From an uncultured Sulfuricurvum sp. (lineage in GTDB: Bacteria; Campylobacterota; Campylobacteria; Campylobacterales; Sulfurimonadaceae): a stretch of 64,000 nt of DNA. This document shows, piece by piece, positions 34,431-43,667 of this stretch (position 1 is the stretch's first letter; each line of letters opens with the position of its first letter). The notes under the pieces were generated by a model, which saw only the letters and a program-made list of their open reading frames with translations, was not told the origin of the DNA and did not search any database. The stretch covers positions 1 through 64,000 of the forward strand of contig NZ_CALDDG010000037.1 in NCBI RefSeq assembly GCF_937936435.1. Direction: 5' to 3'. The translations under genes and the position numbers were made by a program.

Positions 34431-35170
34431 ATCGAATAGATCCCTCCGCATAGATCAGGATATTTTAACCCTAATCGATATAGCCCTTCTATCTGCCGTT
34501 CTTGCAATATCCCGTGCTCATAAAGTTGATCCAGTTGAAAATCGGCCAGAATCTTGACCATTATCCCCCCGTCCTCTATACTTTCAAATCCTGCATTTTC
34601 CATATCTTGCGTTAACGCTTCTCTATCATACACTCTTCGATGCCCGACTTTATAATCATGTTCAGTGAGTTCTTTCAAATCTTTGTAAAGTCCCATTTCC
34701 AAGGCTAATTGTCTAGAGAGTGCATTTGCATTAGGAACGACTACCAGAAGCAATCCATCATCTTTAAGCACATTACGTGCCATACGCAATACGTCCAAAG
34801 GCTCTAAGACATGCTCTAAAATAAAACTTGCTACAACCACATCATACCGTTTGCTGCTTTCAAACGTTTCAAACAACGACGTATAAAAAGTGACGTTTTG
34901 GACGCCGGAAGCCTCTATCCGTTCTTTTGCCATGCTGATAAAGAAATCTGATCCATCCACTACGTCTATCTCCTTGACGATCATGGCGTATTTCTGCGTT
35001 AGATAACCGTCTGAACATCCTAATTCTAAGACACTGCTTTCGCTATTTAAATAACGCGACAAAGTTCTAAATGTCAGTTCTCTCAATACTTTGGTCTGCA
35101 TTGACGGTTTGGTAACATGAGAGGAATACACATTTTTTAAAAACTCTTTTTCCTCTTCGAACTTATCCAT
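34412..35170 (-). CDS. SAM-dependent methyltransferase
   Basis: A 252-residue class I methyltransferase: SSVLELGCSDGYLTQKY is the SAM-binding loop (near residue 45), VDGSDFFI its acidic partner and FILEHVLEPLDVLRMA motif post-II. Type 11/23 methyltransferases like this are common in O-antigen and flagellar glycan loci, where they O- or N-methylate sugars. It overlaps wbqC-like by 8 bases and the flavodoxin by 19 bases. Confidence 0.8.
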   Translation of the reverse strand: MDKFEEEKEFLKNVYSSHVTKPSMQTKVLRELTFRTLSRYLNSESSVLELGCSDGYLTQKYAMIVKEIDVVDGSDFFISMAKERIEASGVQNVTFYTSLFETFESSKRYDVVVASFILEHVLEPLDVLRMARNVLKDDGLLLVVVPNANALSRQLALEMGLYKDLKELTEHDYKVGHRRVYDREALTQDMENAGFESIEDGGIMVKILADFQLDQLYEHGILQERQIEGLYRLGLKYPDLCGGIYSICKKSK

Positions 35171-35930
35171 TACAATCCTTTCGCAATAATTGCTCTAAAT
35201 CTTTTTTACCGTAGAGCTTATAATCATTGAGTATTAAATTTTTCACATCTTCTTTAGAATAAAACATCAGTATATCGACAATTGAGAGCCCCGGTATAAA
35301 CGGTTCTCTTTGTGATTGTTTATACGGGCTAAGATTTGATTTCAAAAAAGTGAGCTGTATACCGGATGACGTAAATTTTTCTTCATCGAAAATTTCATAT
35401 CCGCTATAGGGATTAGTATACATTTTTGCATTGAGTGCTTTTGATATCTCGAAAGCCCAATCCCCTGCCAATGCTATGGCACCATAATCCAGTTGCAGTT
35501 CAGAAGCTACTTTATAATCTATTCCGATATCAAGATACTCCATGAGCAACACGGTTGCGGTTTGATTAAGATCCAGCAGCTTTTCATACTTCTTTTGAAA
35601 AATGCTTTCTAATAATTTGAGTGTTTCGGTATAAAACGGGGCATGCAGCTTTTTATATATACTTAACTGTCCCCGTATTTTCTCTTGCCAATCTTGTGTA
35701 TTGTCGATATAGGTATCTTTAATATATGTACCTTTCGTCTGTTTTTTAACAGGCACGTTTATATATTGAAACCCTTGTTTTTGATCAGGGTGCAGAATCC
35801 TGTTTCTACTCATCCAGCTCTTTTGATTATATTGGACTACATCAAAAAATACAAAAAGGTCACAATGCGCAATGAGTTGAATATAGCCTAAATACGGGAA
35901 AAAATAAGGTTGCATGATAGCAACATTCAT
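35163..35930 (-). CDS. WbqC-like protein
   Basis: A 255-residue member of the WbqC family, recognised from MQPYFFPYLGYIQLI at the N-terminus, DVVQYNQKSWMSRNRI and the conserved SIVDILMFYS end. WbqC proteins occur in O-antigen clusters and are thought to acylate or otherwise modify amino-sugars, but the reaction is not firmly established. It overlaps the aminotransferase gene upstream by 4 bases, which suggests both act on the same sugar. Confidence 0.85.
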   Translation of the reverse strand: MNVAIMQPYFFPYLGYIQLIAHCDLFVFFDVVQYNQKSWMSRNRILHPDQKQGFQYINVPVKKQTKGTYIKDTYIDNTQDWQEKIRGQLSIYKKLHAPFYTETLKLLESIFQKKYEKLLDLNQTATVLLMEYLDIGIDYKVASELQLDYGAIALAGDWAFEISKALNAKMYTNPYSGYEIFDEEKFTSSGIQLTFLKSNLSPYKQSQREPFIPGLSIVDILMFYSKEDVKNLILNDYKLYGKKDLEQLLRKDCNG

Positions 35931-37000
35931 AAATGAGCCTTGACGATATCGATAATTGAACTTTGCTCTTCGAAAGAGAGTTCAGCATAGATAGGAAGAC
36001 ACAGTATCCGTTTAGAAATATCTCTCCCTATAGGCATGTATTGTTTCGGTTCGATATAGCTTAATGTATCGAGGGAAGGGTAGAAATACCGCCGTGGAAA
36101 GATATTATGCTCATTTAGCCCTCTTTGCACTCTAAGCAGTTGGGTTTCATTTTGAAAAAGCACAGGACAGTAACTGTAGTTTTTTATCGTTTGCGGATGA
36201 ACTTTCTGAAAAGTAACCGCCGATTCCAGCGCCTGCTTATAGCGGTCAAATAGTTCTTTTCGTTTTGCGTTGATCTCCGCGATGTCATCAAGAACACACA
36301 ACCCCATGGCAGCTTCAAATTCGTTCATTTTAGCGTTTGTCCCGAGTTCTGGAATCTCTTCTTGATTCTTAATTCCAAAATTAATGAGGTATCGTGCTTT
36401 TTCGACCAAAGCGTCATCATTGATGACTAAAGCACCCCCCTCAATCGTATGAAAAAGTTTGGTAGCATGAAAACTGAGCGTCATAATATCACCGTATTCG
36501 GCGATACTTTTGTCTTTGTGCCTGACTCCAAAACTATGCGCTCCGTCATAAATCACTTTAAGGTCATATTTTTTTGCAATCGCATCAATCTTATCAACGG
36601 CACAAGGGTTGCCAAAGACATGCGTACCGACTATGACAGAAGTATTCGGCGTAATTTTTTCTTCTATCTTTTCAGGATCGATATTCAGAGTTTCAGGATC
36701 GATATCTGCGAAAATAGGTAATAATCCGTTTGTTACGAGCGAACTTGTCGTGGCGACGAAACTAAACGGCGTGGTAACGGCGAAACCTTTAAGCCCTAGC
36801 GTTCGATATGCGATTTCTAACGCTACCGTACCGTTTGCTACCAATACAATATTTTTTACTCCCAGATATTCAGCAAGTTTTTTTTCCAATTTTTGTACCA
36901 AAAAACCATTATTCGTTATTTTTCCGGCAGCATATATTTCATCAATATATTTTTTATACTTTTCTTTATCCGGCAAATATGTCTTGGTTACATTAATCAT
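35927..37000 (-). CDS. DegT/DnrJ/EryC1 sugar aminotransferase
   Basis: A 357-residue PLP enzyme that aminates a nucleotide keto-sugar, likely of the VioA/FdtB type. VIYDGAHSFG (PLP Asp) and SFHATKLFHTIEGG with the Schiff-base Lys are present, with the NFGIKN and GTNAKMNEFEAA segments. It is clearly different from pseC at 16022. No cognate dehydratase is in the window, so the substrate must come from elsewhere. It is coupled to the WbqC-like gene by a 4-base overlap. Confidence 0.85.
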   Translation of the reverse strand: MINVTKTYLPDKEKYKKYIDEIYAAGKITNNGFLVQKLEKKLAEYLGVKNIVLVANGTVALEIAYRTLGLKGFAVTTPFSFVATTSSLVTNGLLPIFADIDPETLNIDPEKIEEKITPNTSVIVGTHVFGNPCAVDKIDAIAKKYDLKVIYDGAHSFGVRHKDKSIAEYGDIMTLSFHATKLFHTIEGGALVINDDALVEKARYLINFGIKNQEEIPELGTNAKMNEFEAAMGLCVLDDIAEINAKRKELFDRYKQALESAVTFQKVHPQTIKNYSYCPVLFQNETQLLRVQRGLNEHNIFPRRYFYPSLDTLSYIEPKQYMPIGRDISKRILCLPIYAELSFEEQSSIIDIVKAHL

Positions 37001-37754
37001 ATTTTTCTACAATATAGAGAATACTAGTCTGCTTCAAGCCCAAGCCTTTAAATGTTTCGATTCCAAAATATTCTTCGCCATATTCAGTAAGCTTAAAACC
37101 GTGTTCTTTGATTTTTTTCACATAATCATCATGTGCATAGAGCCTGACATGATCATTTTGACCATAATGTTTCCATCTTTCTGCTTCCGAGATATGAGAC
37201 GCGTCTTCTAAAGTATGTTCTATTGTCGTGCATATCGGCACCATCAAAATACCCCATCCGCCGGGTGAAAGAATTCTGTATAACTCTTTCATTGCTTTAT
37301 CGTCATTTTCAACATGTTCTAAAACATGGCTGCATATAAAACAGTCGATACTGTTGTCTTCTATAGGCATTGCCATCATATCAATCTTATAATCTACATT
37401 ATCCATCATCAAATCAGCTGTCTTATAATTTAAACAACTCTGTTTTTGTAGTAATGTTGATAAGCCGGATTCCGGTGCAATATGAAGTATATTTAATTTC
37501 GTACTGCACGTTTGAAGCTTTTGTTCGAGCCAATATCCGTATAATCGTTCTCGGTCGGAAGCTCCGCATTTGGAACAGGAATATGTCTCATGTGCCGTCA
37601 TTTCACCTTGACCAAAATATTGATAACCGTGTTTTTCCGCTTGAATTCTATAAAAATCGGGTAAGGGTCTGAATTGTATATCTGTATTTTTACATATTGG
37701 ACAGAAGCAGTGAACGGAGCTCTCTATATTTGCTTGTTTAATCATATCCGGCAT
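36993..37754 (-). CDS. methyltransferase with N-terminal zinc ribbon
   Basis: A 253-residue protein. Two CxxC pairs near the N-terminus (CPIC and CSKC) form a probable zinc-binding ribbon, and a SAM methyltransferase domain follows (LHIAPESGLS, then CSHVLEHVENDDKAM and LSPGGWGILMVP). ATG 37754 is chosen because GAGG at about 37764 is then spaced 9 bases; ATG 37760 would sit within 3. It overlaps the aminotransferase gene by 8 bases. Likely methylates a sugar of the glycan. Confidence 0.75.
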   Translation of the reverse strand: MPDMIKQANIESSVHCFCPICKNTDIQFRPLPDFYRIQAEKHGYQYFGQGEMTAHETYSCSKCGASDRERLYGYWLEQKLQTCSTKLNILHIAPESGLSTLLQKQSCLNYKTADLMMDNVDYKIDMMAMPIEDNSIDCFICSHVLEHVENDDKAMKELYRILSPGGWGILMVPICTTIEHTLEDASHISEAERWKHYGQNDHVRLYAHDDYVKKIKEHGFKLTEYGEEYFGIETFKGLGLKQTSILYIVEKYD

Positions 37755-37771
37755 TATCATTCACCTCTTTC

Positions 37772-38692
37772 TTATGGATTTGTATCGTATTGGTATCTAT
37801 TCAACGAAGACCTTACTTCTTCTGATAAACAACTGAATACAGCACTCTTTTTCCAACCATACACATTATCGGAAAATGTAATCTTTTCTTTCTCATTTTC
37901 CCATTTTTCATATTCATTTGAAGATATACTCTCTCCATCCTTACGTTTTTTGTAAAGACTATAATCGATAAGGCTTTGAGGATTTAACATGGTTTCTTCA
38001 AATTCTATATCTAAAAACACACAAATATCCTTCAATACATTGGCAGGGTCATTGACCAAATCCTCATATCTCACCTCAATATATTTGTCACTGGAAAACA
38101 ATGTTTGAAGATCATTTGAAATTGTGGTAATTTCCTGACTCCATCTCTCTAAATTTTCTTCCGGATCATCATGCCACCATGGAGTTTTACTAAAAGAGAG
38201 GGCGACATCTCTGCCGTCTCTTAGAATATGAATAATCTTTGCTTGCGGAAATATACTTTTGATTATATCCAGTCTCAAGCCGTACCAAGGTGTTTGTTCC
38301 AAAAAAATTCTTTTGTGTCGACTTCTCGCGATTTCGTGATACATATCGCTAACCATTTTCGCAAGGCTGACGACGGGATAGGTATAATTGGTAAAAAAAC
38401 TTTTATAGTCAAAATATTTTTGAAAATCATGCGGACACATTCTTGAAATATGTTTTATAAACTCTTCGGCATCCCATTGTTGTGCCGTACCTTCGTCAAA
38501 AAATTCATAAAGCCTTTTTCCATTATTACTTATTTCAAATAGAATTTGAAGCTCATGAGGAACCACAACTTCCGAATGGTTATTTAATATTCGTGCCAAA
38601 ATGGTCGTTCCGCAACGCCCCGTACCGACTATAAAATGTATATTGTGGGAGTCAAAAGAATCATCTGTATTTAAAAAACTTTTTGTTTCCAC
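37772..38692 (-). CDS. sulfotransferase family protein
   Basis: A 306-residue PAPS-dependent sulfotransferase with the P-loop IVGTGRCGTT at residues 21-30, ELQILFEI after it and the 3'-phosphate motif IIHILRDGRDVALSF. It is the second intact sulfotransferase of the island and differs strongly from the one at 32196. It lies 15 bases after the maf-like gene, so is likely second in the minus-strand operon. Confidence 0.82.
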   Translation of the reverse strand: METKSFLNTDDSFDSHNIHFIVGTGRCGTTILARILNNHSEVVVPHELQILFEISNNGKRLYEFFDEGTAQQWDAEEFIKHISRMCPHDFQKYFDYKSFFTNYTYPVVSLAKMVSDMYHEIARSRHKRIFLEQTPWYGLRLDIIKSIFPQAKIIHILRDGRDVALSFSKTPWWHDDPEENLERWSQEITTISNDLQTLFSSDKYIEVRYEDLVNDPANVLKDICVFLDIEFEETMLNPQSLIDYSLYKKRKDGESISSNEYEKWENEKEKITFSDNVYGWKKSAVFSCLSEEVRSSLNRYQYDTNP

Positions 38693-38707
38693 GCTTCTTA
38701 TCCTCTG

Positions 38708-41700
38708 TCATAAAAGTTTATTCAACGTTCTTTTTAGCTTATTACTATTTTTAACAAATTGTGGATCATTTAATGCAGCAGATATAAATTTAAAGTTTCT
38801 CTCTTTCATTGTTTGATCCAAAGCGATCATCGCCTCATCTTGAAATTCAAACTTAGTACCTTTCACAATAATTTTTGTGGCTATCGTAATATGATTGTTA
38901 TAGAGTTCTACCTCTGCCGAATCCAAAGAGAACTGTTCAGCATTTTCTCTGTATTTATCAACAAGTACCGAATAGTTGCAATCGTTAAGAGATTTATCAA
39001 TATTGTTTCGATTATAAACGGAGATAAAAAGATTTTCATACAAGCATTTGTTCATTATTTTCTTGTCAAAAGTTCTCTGATCGTTAACAATCAAAACGGT
39101 TACGACTGCCTGTATATCAAGAGCAGTTTGAATGTCAATGGTTTCAACAGCGGGAAATAGCTCTCCAATTCGAGTATCATACTCATTAGATAGACACAAC
39201 GCTTTGAACGAAACGCCTTGAAAACGTTTTTGAACTTCTCTGAGATAAGAGATGAAACTTTCATCTTCTATATTCTCTTTTGTTGCTAAAAATCCGATGC
39301 TATCGTTAAGCTTCGTCTCTTGTCGTTCATAAAAACGCTCATCCAACGATTGAAGAAGCAACTCTTCGCGAATAGCATCCGCTGCATCGATATCCAATAC
39401 AAAGCGATACTCTCCCTCTTCCAAAACGATCATTGTTTCCAAGGATACGAATCGTATCGAATGCTCTTTTCCATCCGCATATCGAACGGGGATTACAAAT
39501 TCGAATCCGTAGCCTTCCTCTCCAAATAAATACTTAAATTCAGGAGTGTTTTGATCGCATATAAGAGTATGGATAGACTCGTTATCAATCAGAATTTCAA
39601 GGGTTTGCTTTTCATCCGTGCCAACTTTTTTACACCATCCATAGTATACGGCTGCCGTTTTTTGATACGCCGCTCCATACGTTTTTTGCGCTTCCAATAA
39701 AATCATCGGTCTTATATCGGTACTGAGGTATATACCGTTTTTCACCTCTTTTACGGCAAGCGTATGGACATGATTATTAAAAAAACGCTCCGGTATTTCA
39801 AAGGTGAATCTTCCTTTACCGTCCCGATTCAAAAGATGATGATGAAGTTTCTGATCGGACGATTTCTTTTCTACTATTTCACCGTCGATAAAAAGTTCAA
39901 TCTCAAATATGGCATCCGTATTTTTTAAATCAAAAATATACCCGGTTACTTGATTTGCGATAACCAGCGCATCACGAATAATATACGCTTGAGATCCCCT
40001 GCGTTCAATAACGATTCTTTCAGCTTCCATAATCCCCGCCAGAGAAAAAAGCCATGTTTTATGTGCATATATCCAATCGATCATTTTCAGACGACGGTCA
40101 TCATCAGTTTGTACCGGTCGTACTTGAATACGCGCCAATTCCAATTCGTTATGAACGATGATTGCCTGAGTGGCATCGATAAAAATATCGACAAATTCCT
40201 GGTCATCGAATTTGGCTTTTACCTGATCAATTTCACCCATCAATTTTGCAATCTCATCGTAATCGACTGATTTTAAATTCGATCTTGCATCGATCCGATC
40301 CAAACCGTCAACGCATGCGGCAACTTTTTCGAATAAATCCGAAACATGTTTTTGCATGGAGATAACATACTCATGCATAGCCGTAATTTTATTTTCAACC
40401 GATGCCTTATGCTCGGCGACCAAAGCCGTATCCGGTGTATCCAATACGATTTTTGCTTTCACTACATTTGGATCGACATACTGTTCAATCGCTTCGGCAA
40501 AAGGAATTTCCAGCGCGCCGTGAATACGCGCTCCACCTTCAGTAGCATTCACCGTTACGATACCTTCAGCTCTGGCTACTTGAATATCACTTTCGAAAAA
40601 ATTCCGGAACATATTCCATAACACTCCGGTTCTGACCATTCCTGAACCGCCGTATGCCTCAATATATAGATCACTCTCTTTGTGTTTGATGGTATGTAAA
40701 ACGTGCCCTTCACTATGAGACCTGCCATCAGCACCATAAGCTAAGTCCTGTCCGATGAGGATCACTGTTGTAAATTTGGCATGATATGCCACTTCGTACG
40801 CCATATTCGCAGCAGACATACCGACACCGATATATCCATACTCCGGTAAATCGAAATAACGCGTATACCCAAATGGACGCATACTCATCTGCAATGTTGC
40901 GCCGTTGACGCTATCTACTAATACAGGATGGGATATTGATGACATTGCACAAATAATCCCCTCCTGAAATTCACGCGAAGTTCGTCGATAAAACTCGGCG
41001 GTCAGGGCAACCCTCTCTATTGAGAAAACAACATCCGGCTTAATATCATGTTTTTCCAGGATCGGCAGACTCGCATCGACACAAAACAAAGTAACATGAT
41101 TCTTGATCGTTTTCAGTAACGGCAGCTGCTTCGCCAGAGACGGACCGGTAGAGGCGATAACAACCGTTTCCGTGCTCTTAACTTTTTGGATCAAGTCTAC
41201 CAAAGTTGGCGTTTCTATAATTTTAGAAGCATTCGCTAAATGCCATTCCAATCCTACCAATGCATCTGAGGTATCATTCCCGAGCCCGGTCACGACATGT
41301 TCGATTGCACGAATCATATTGGCGTTACATTGCAATAAAGAATCCCCATAGTAATGCTCATAGTATTCTATGTTCGGTTCTAAATGGTATGTTTTGCAAT
41401 ACACTTTAATTGCGGAATCGCTAAAAATCTCCGTCGCTTTTACAAAATCCATTTCATCGTTTAAAAAGAAAAAGAGCCGTTTTGTAGTAATTTCTTGTGA
41501 AAAGTCGATTAAATTAAACGCAATATAGAGAAGTTCTATCTCAGGTTCGATAATAAATATATGCGCATGGTTTGCATTTTGCAGCAAAAGCTTTACAAAT
41601 AACCCGTTTGCAACTCCGTAGATAAACAGTATCGGATACCGGTTAAACTCGGCTTCAAAGGTATCAACCTTTTGCAATATCTCCTGCTGCGGAATATCCT

Positions 41701-41866
41701 GATATAACACTGTGTTGTGATTGTGATCGAATAAATTAACATTGAGAGTGTCTTTCGGATCTTGGAAAACTTCGAAACGTTTGTTTTCTTCAACGCCCAA
41801 CAGCCTTGCGCCTAAAATCGGATTTTGAGCGATTATGGACTGCAAATTGGATTCAAACGTATTCAT
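38708..41866 (-). CDS. maf: motility accessory factor (Maf) flagellin glycosyltransferase
   Basis: Maf proteins transfer pseudaminic or legionaminic acid to flagellin Ser/Thr. The MAF_flag10 core lies about residues 190-470 (VVIASTGPSLAKQLPLL, FCVDASLP, VGMSAANMAYEVAYHAKF, LIGQDLAYG). At 1052 residues it is much longer than the usual 600-700. The extension holds two related beta-rich units, about 655-740 and 755-850 (EIELFIDGEIV...FTFEIP and EILIDNESIH...FEFVIPVRYADG), and a 200-residue tail. It lies just downstream of the flagellin gene and heads the minus-strand glycan operon. A weak sigma-28-like TACAGTCA-N11-TCCGATAG lies at about 41901-41927. Confidence 0.88.
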   Translation of the reverse strand: MNTFESNLQSIIAQNPILGARLLGVEENKRFEVFQDPKDTLNVNLFDHNHNTVLYQDIPQQEILQKVDTFEAEFNRYPILFIYGVANGLFVKLLLQNANHAHIFIIEPEIELLYIAFNLIDFSQEITTKRLFFFLNDEMDFVKATEIFSDSAIKVYCKTYHLEPNIEYYEHYYGDSLLQCNANMIRAIEHVVTGLGNDTSDALVGLEWHLANASKIIETPTLVDLIQKVKSTETVVIASTGPSLAKQLPLLKTIKNHVTLFCVDASLPILEKHDIKPDVVFSIERVALTAEFYRRTSREFQEGIICAMSSISHPVLVDSVNGATLQMSMRPFGYTRYFDLPEYGYIGVGMSAANMAYEVAYHAKFTTVILIGQDLAYGADGRSHSEGHVLHTIKHKESDLYIEAYGGSGMVRTGVLWNMFRNFFESDIQVARAEGIVTVNATEGGARIHGALEIPFAEAIEQYVDPNVVKAKIVLDTPDTALVAEHKASVENKITAMHEYVISMQKHVSDLFEKVAACVDGLDRIDARSNLKSVDYDEIAKLMGEIDQVKAKFDDQEFVDIFIDATQAIIVHNELELARIQVRPVQTDDDRRLKMIDWIYAHKTWLFSLAGIMEAERIVIERRGSQAYIIRDALVIANQVTGYIFDLKNTDAIFEIELFIDGEIVEKKSSDQKLHHHLLNRDGKGRFTFEIPERFFNNHVHTLAVKEVKNGIYLSTDIRPMILLEAQKTYGAAYQKTAAVYYGWCKKVGTDEKQTLEILIDNESIHTLICDQNTPEFKYLFGEEGYGFEFVIPVRYADGKEHSIRFVSLETMIVLEEGEYRFVLDIDAADAIREELLLQSLDERFYERQETKLNDSIGFLATKENIEDESFISYLREVQKRFQGVSFKALCLSNEYDTRIGELFPAVETIDIQTALDIQAVVTVLIVNDQRTFDKKIMNKCLYENLFISVYNRNNIDKSLNDCNYSVLVDKYRENAEQFSLDSAEVELYNNHITIATKIIVKGTKFEFQDEAMIALDQTMKERNFKFISAALNDPQFVKNSNKLKRTLNKLL

Positions 41867-41927
41867 ATGTTTCCTTGAATGAGGCTATGTCGTAGACTAC
41901 TATCGGATAATTTGATCTTGACTGTAG

Positions 41928-41949
41928 AAAGCTGCATAAATGCAGCTTT
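41928..41949 (-). terminator. hairpin between flagellin and maf
   Basis: AAAGCTGCAT, two bases and ATGCAGCTTT form a perfect 10-bp inverted repeat 12 bases after the flagellin stop. The T-run after it is short (CTTTCT), so it may attenuate rather than stop transcription into maf. Confidence 0.55.
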
Positions 41950-41961
41950 ATCGAAAAAAAT

Positions 41962-43491
41962 CTATTGGAGAAGTTTAAGAACGTTCTGTTGCACCGCGTT
42001 TGCCTGCGACATGGCATACGAACCAGACTGAGCGAGAATATTGTATTTTGAGAAATTTGCAGATTCTTCTGCGAAATCGACATCACGGATTTGCGATTCT
42101 GCCGATTTGACGTTAACCTGAGTTACCGAAATATTGTTCACGATGGATGTCAGCTGATTTTGAACCGATCCCATATCCGCACGTACCTGATCGAGACGTT
42201 GAATCGCAGCATCGGCAATTTTCATAACCGCCATCGCACCTTTCAACGTTGTAACACCTGCTCCTCGTTGAGTACCAATATTCGCAATATTACCGTTTGC
42301 ATTAAATCCCATAGCACTGGCCATATCCGCACTAATCGGTCCACCAATATCACGGAGATTTGAAGTTGCCTGTGCAGAACCGTTTAAAGCTTGCGTCACA
42401 GAAGTACCTACTCCGCCGCTCACTATAATATCGGCAGCTCCAACACGTGTTAACGTCAATCGCCCTCCGTTAAAATCTGAGTTGCTTGTCGTGCTTCCGC
42501 CGATTCCGATCATTTGATTCATATTCGTCGACGAAGATCCGATAACGCCGGATGCTGTTATTTGAATAGCGCGTCCGTCACGGCTGGTAAGAACCAAATG
42601 ACCACGGCTATCCGTACTGGCTTCGACACCGGTTGTTTCTTTAAAATTGTTAATCGCTGCGATCAGGACGCCGTTCGCATCATTCGGATCGTCAACTTTA
42701 ATCGTACCGATAGTGACACCGTTGATTTTCAATCCGGTGATCGTACCGGTTGCGATCGCAGATGAACCGGTAGTAATAACCTGATAACTGGCTTGAATAC
42801 CGCCGAGCATATCCGAGTTTTTATTGATAACTTCTGCGAGAACCCCGATCCCTTCACCGGCATTGGTTCCGATCGTTACCGATTCAAGCGTATAGTCATT
42901 GACACCGTCAACGTTTTTAAACGTCATCGATACTCCGGTAGCAGCCGCAGTAATAATGCTGGATGTTTCAAAACGGGCGTTACCGATTTTATCCGAAGAA
43001 GTTGCACCGATAGAGATATTCACTGACTGATTGGAATATGCGCCGACTTGAAATTCTTTATTCGTAAATGAACCGGAAAGAAGCGATTGTCCGTTGAACG
43101 ACGTTGTTTTAGCGATATTATCCAAAGATTCCATCAAACGTTTGATGTCTGATTGAAGTGCGTTACGTGACTGAGTCGTTTGACCGTCTTGTGCCGCTTG
43201 TGTCGCTTTAACTTTGATCGTATCGAGAATTTTGATCTGCTCGTCCATCGCTTTATCGGCGACTTGGATCATACTGATACCGTCGTTCGCATTTGAAATC
43301 GCTTGACCTAGTGCCGAAGCTTGTGAGCGCAGAGAGTCTGCAATCGCCATCCCGGAAGCATCGTCAGCGGCCGTATTGATACGGAGACCTGAAGAGAGTT
43401 TAGAGAGTGAACTGTCCAAACTACGGTTATTCATTGCGGCATTAGTATGCGCACTCATTGCGGCAATATTAGTATTGATTCGAAAACCCAT
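41962..43491 (-). CDS. flaB: flagellin, sigma-54-dependent copy
   Basis: A 509-residue flagellin. Its N-terminal D0/D1 domain starts MGFRINTNIAAMSAHTNA, and the C-terminal one ends AMSQANAVQQNVLKLLQ. The Ser/Thr-rich central D2/D3 part is the usual target of pseudaminic acid glycosylation. A sigma-54 promoter lies at 43545-43558, so by analogy with C. jejuni and H. pylori it is named flaB. It is a tandem paralogue of the gene at 43668; the termini are nearly identical and the centres differ. Confidence 0.93.
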   Translation of the reverse strand: MGFRINTNIAAMSAHTNAAMNNRSLDSSLSKLSSGLRINTAADDASGMAIADSLRSQASALGQAISNANDGISMIQVADKAMDEQIKILDTIKVKATQAAQDGQTTQSRNALQSDIKRLMESLDNIAKTTSFNGQSLLSGSFTNKEFQVGAYSNQSVNISIGATSSDKIGNARFETSSIITAAATGVSMTFKNVDGVNDYTLESVTIGTNAGEGIGVLAEVINKNSDMLGGIQASYQVITTGSSAIATGTITGLKINGVTIGTIKVDDPNDANGVLIAAINNFKETTGVEASTDSRGHLVLTSRDGRAIQITASGVIGSSSTNMNQMIGIGGSTTSNSDFNGGRLTLTRVGAADIIVSGGVGTSVTQALNGSAQATSNLRDIGGPISADMASAMGFNANGNIANIGTQRGAGVTTLKGAMAVMKIADAAIQRLDQVRADMGSVQNQLTSIVNNISVTQVNVKSAESQIRDVDFAEESANFSKYNILAQSGSYAMSQANAVQQNVLKLLQ

Positions 43492-43544
43492 GATAAATCC
43501 TTAGGTGTTTTTTGCAGTCCATGCAATAGTAAAACTATCCCTAA

Positions 43545-43558
43545 GCAAAAGGTATTCC
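43545..43558 (-). promoter_or_regulatory. sigma-54 promoter of the flaB-like gene
   Basis: Minus strand TTGGAATACCTTTTGCTT: the invariant GG (43558-43557) and GC (43546-43545) are separated by exactly 10 bases, the sigma-54 -24/-12 geometry. It lies about 55 bases before the flagellin start. Confidence 0.8.
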
Positions 43559-43600
43559 AAAAATTATATTTATAAGGGAGAAAAGAAAAAAAGATGTGAG

Positions 43601-43627
43601 AAAAGGCACCCGCGAGATACGGGTACC
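43601..43627 (-). terminator. rho-independent terminator of the flaA-like gene
   Basis: Minus strand GGTACCCG (43627-43620) pairs with CGGGTGCC (43612-43605) with one G-T pair, followed by TTTT and further T residues. It separates the two flagellin genes, so they are transcribed independently. Confidence 0.75.
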
Positions 43628-43667
43628 TGAAAAACGTTCCTATCTACTCTATGGTAGATTAACCGAA

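Noticed and set aside
37370..37955. Plus-strand frames opposite the methyltransferase and sulfotransferase genes
   Set aside because: The opposing frames are AT-rich artefacts with no motif; the minus-strand genes have clear SAM and PAPS motifs.
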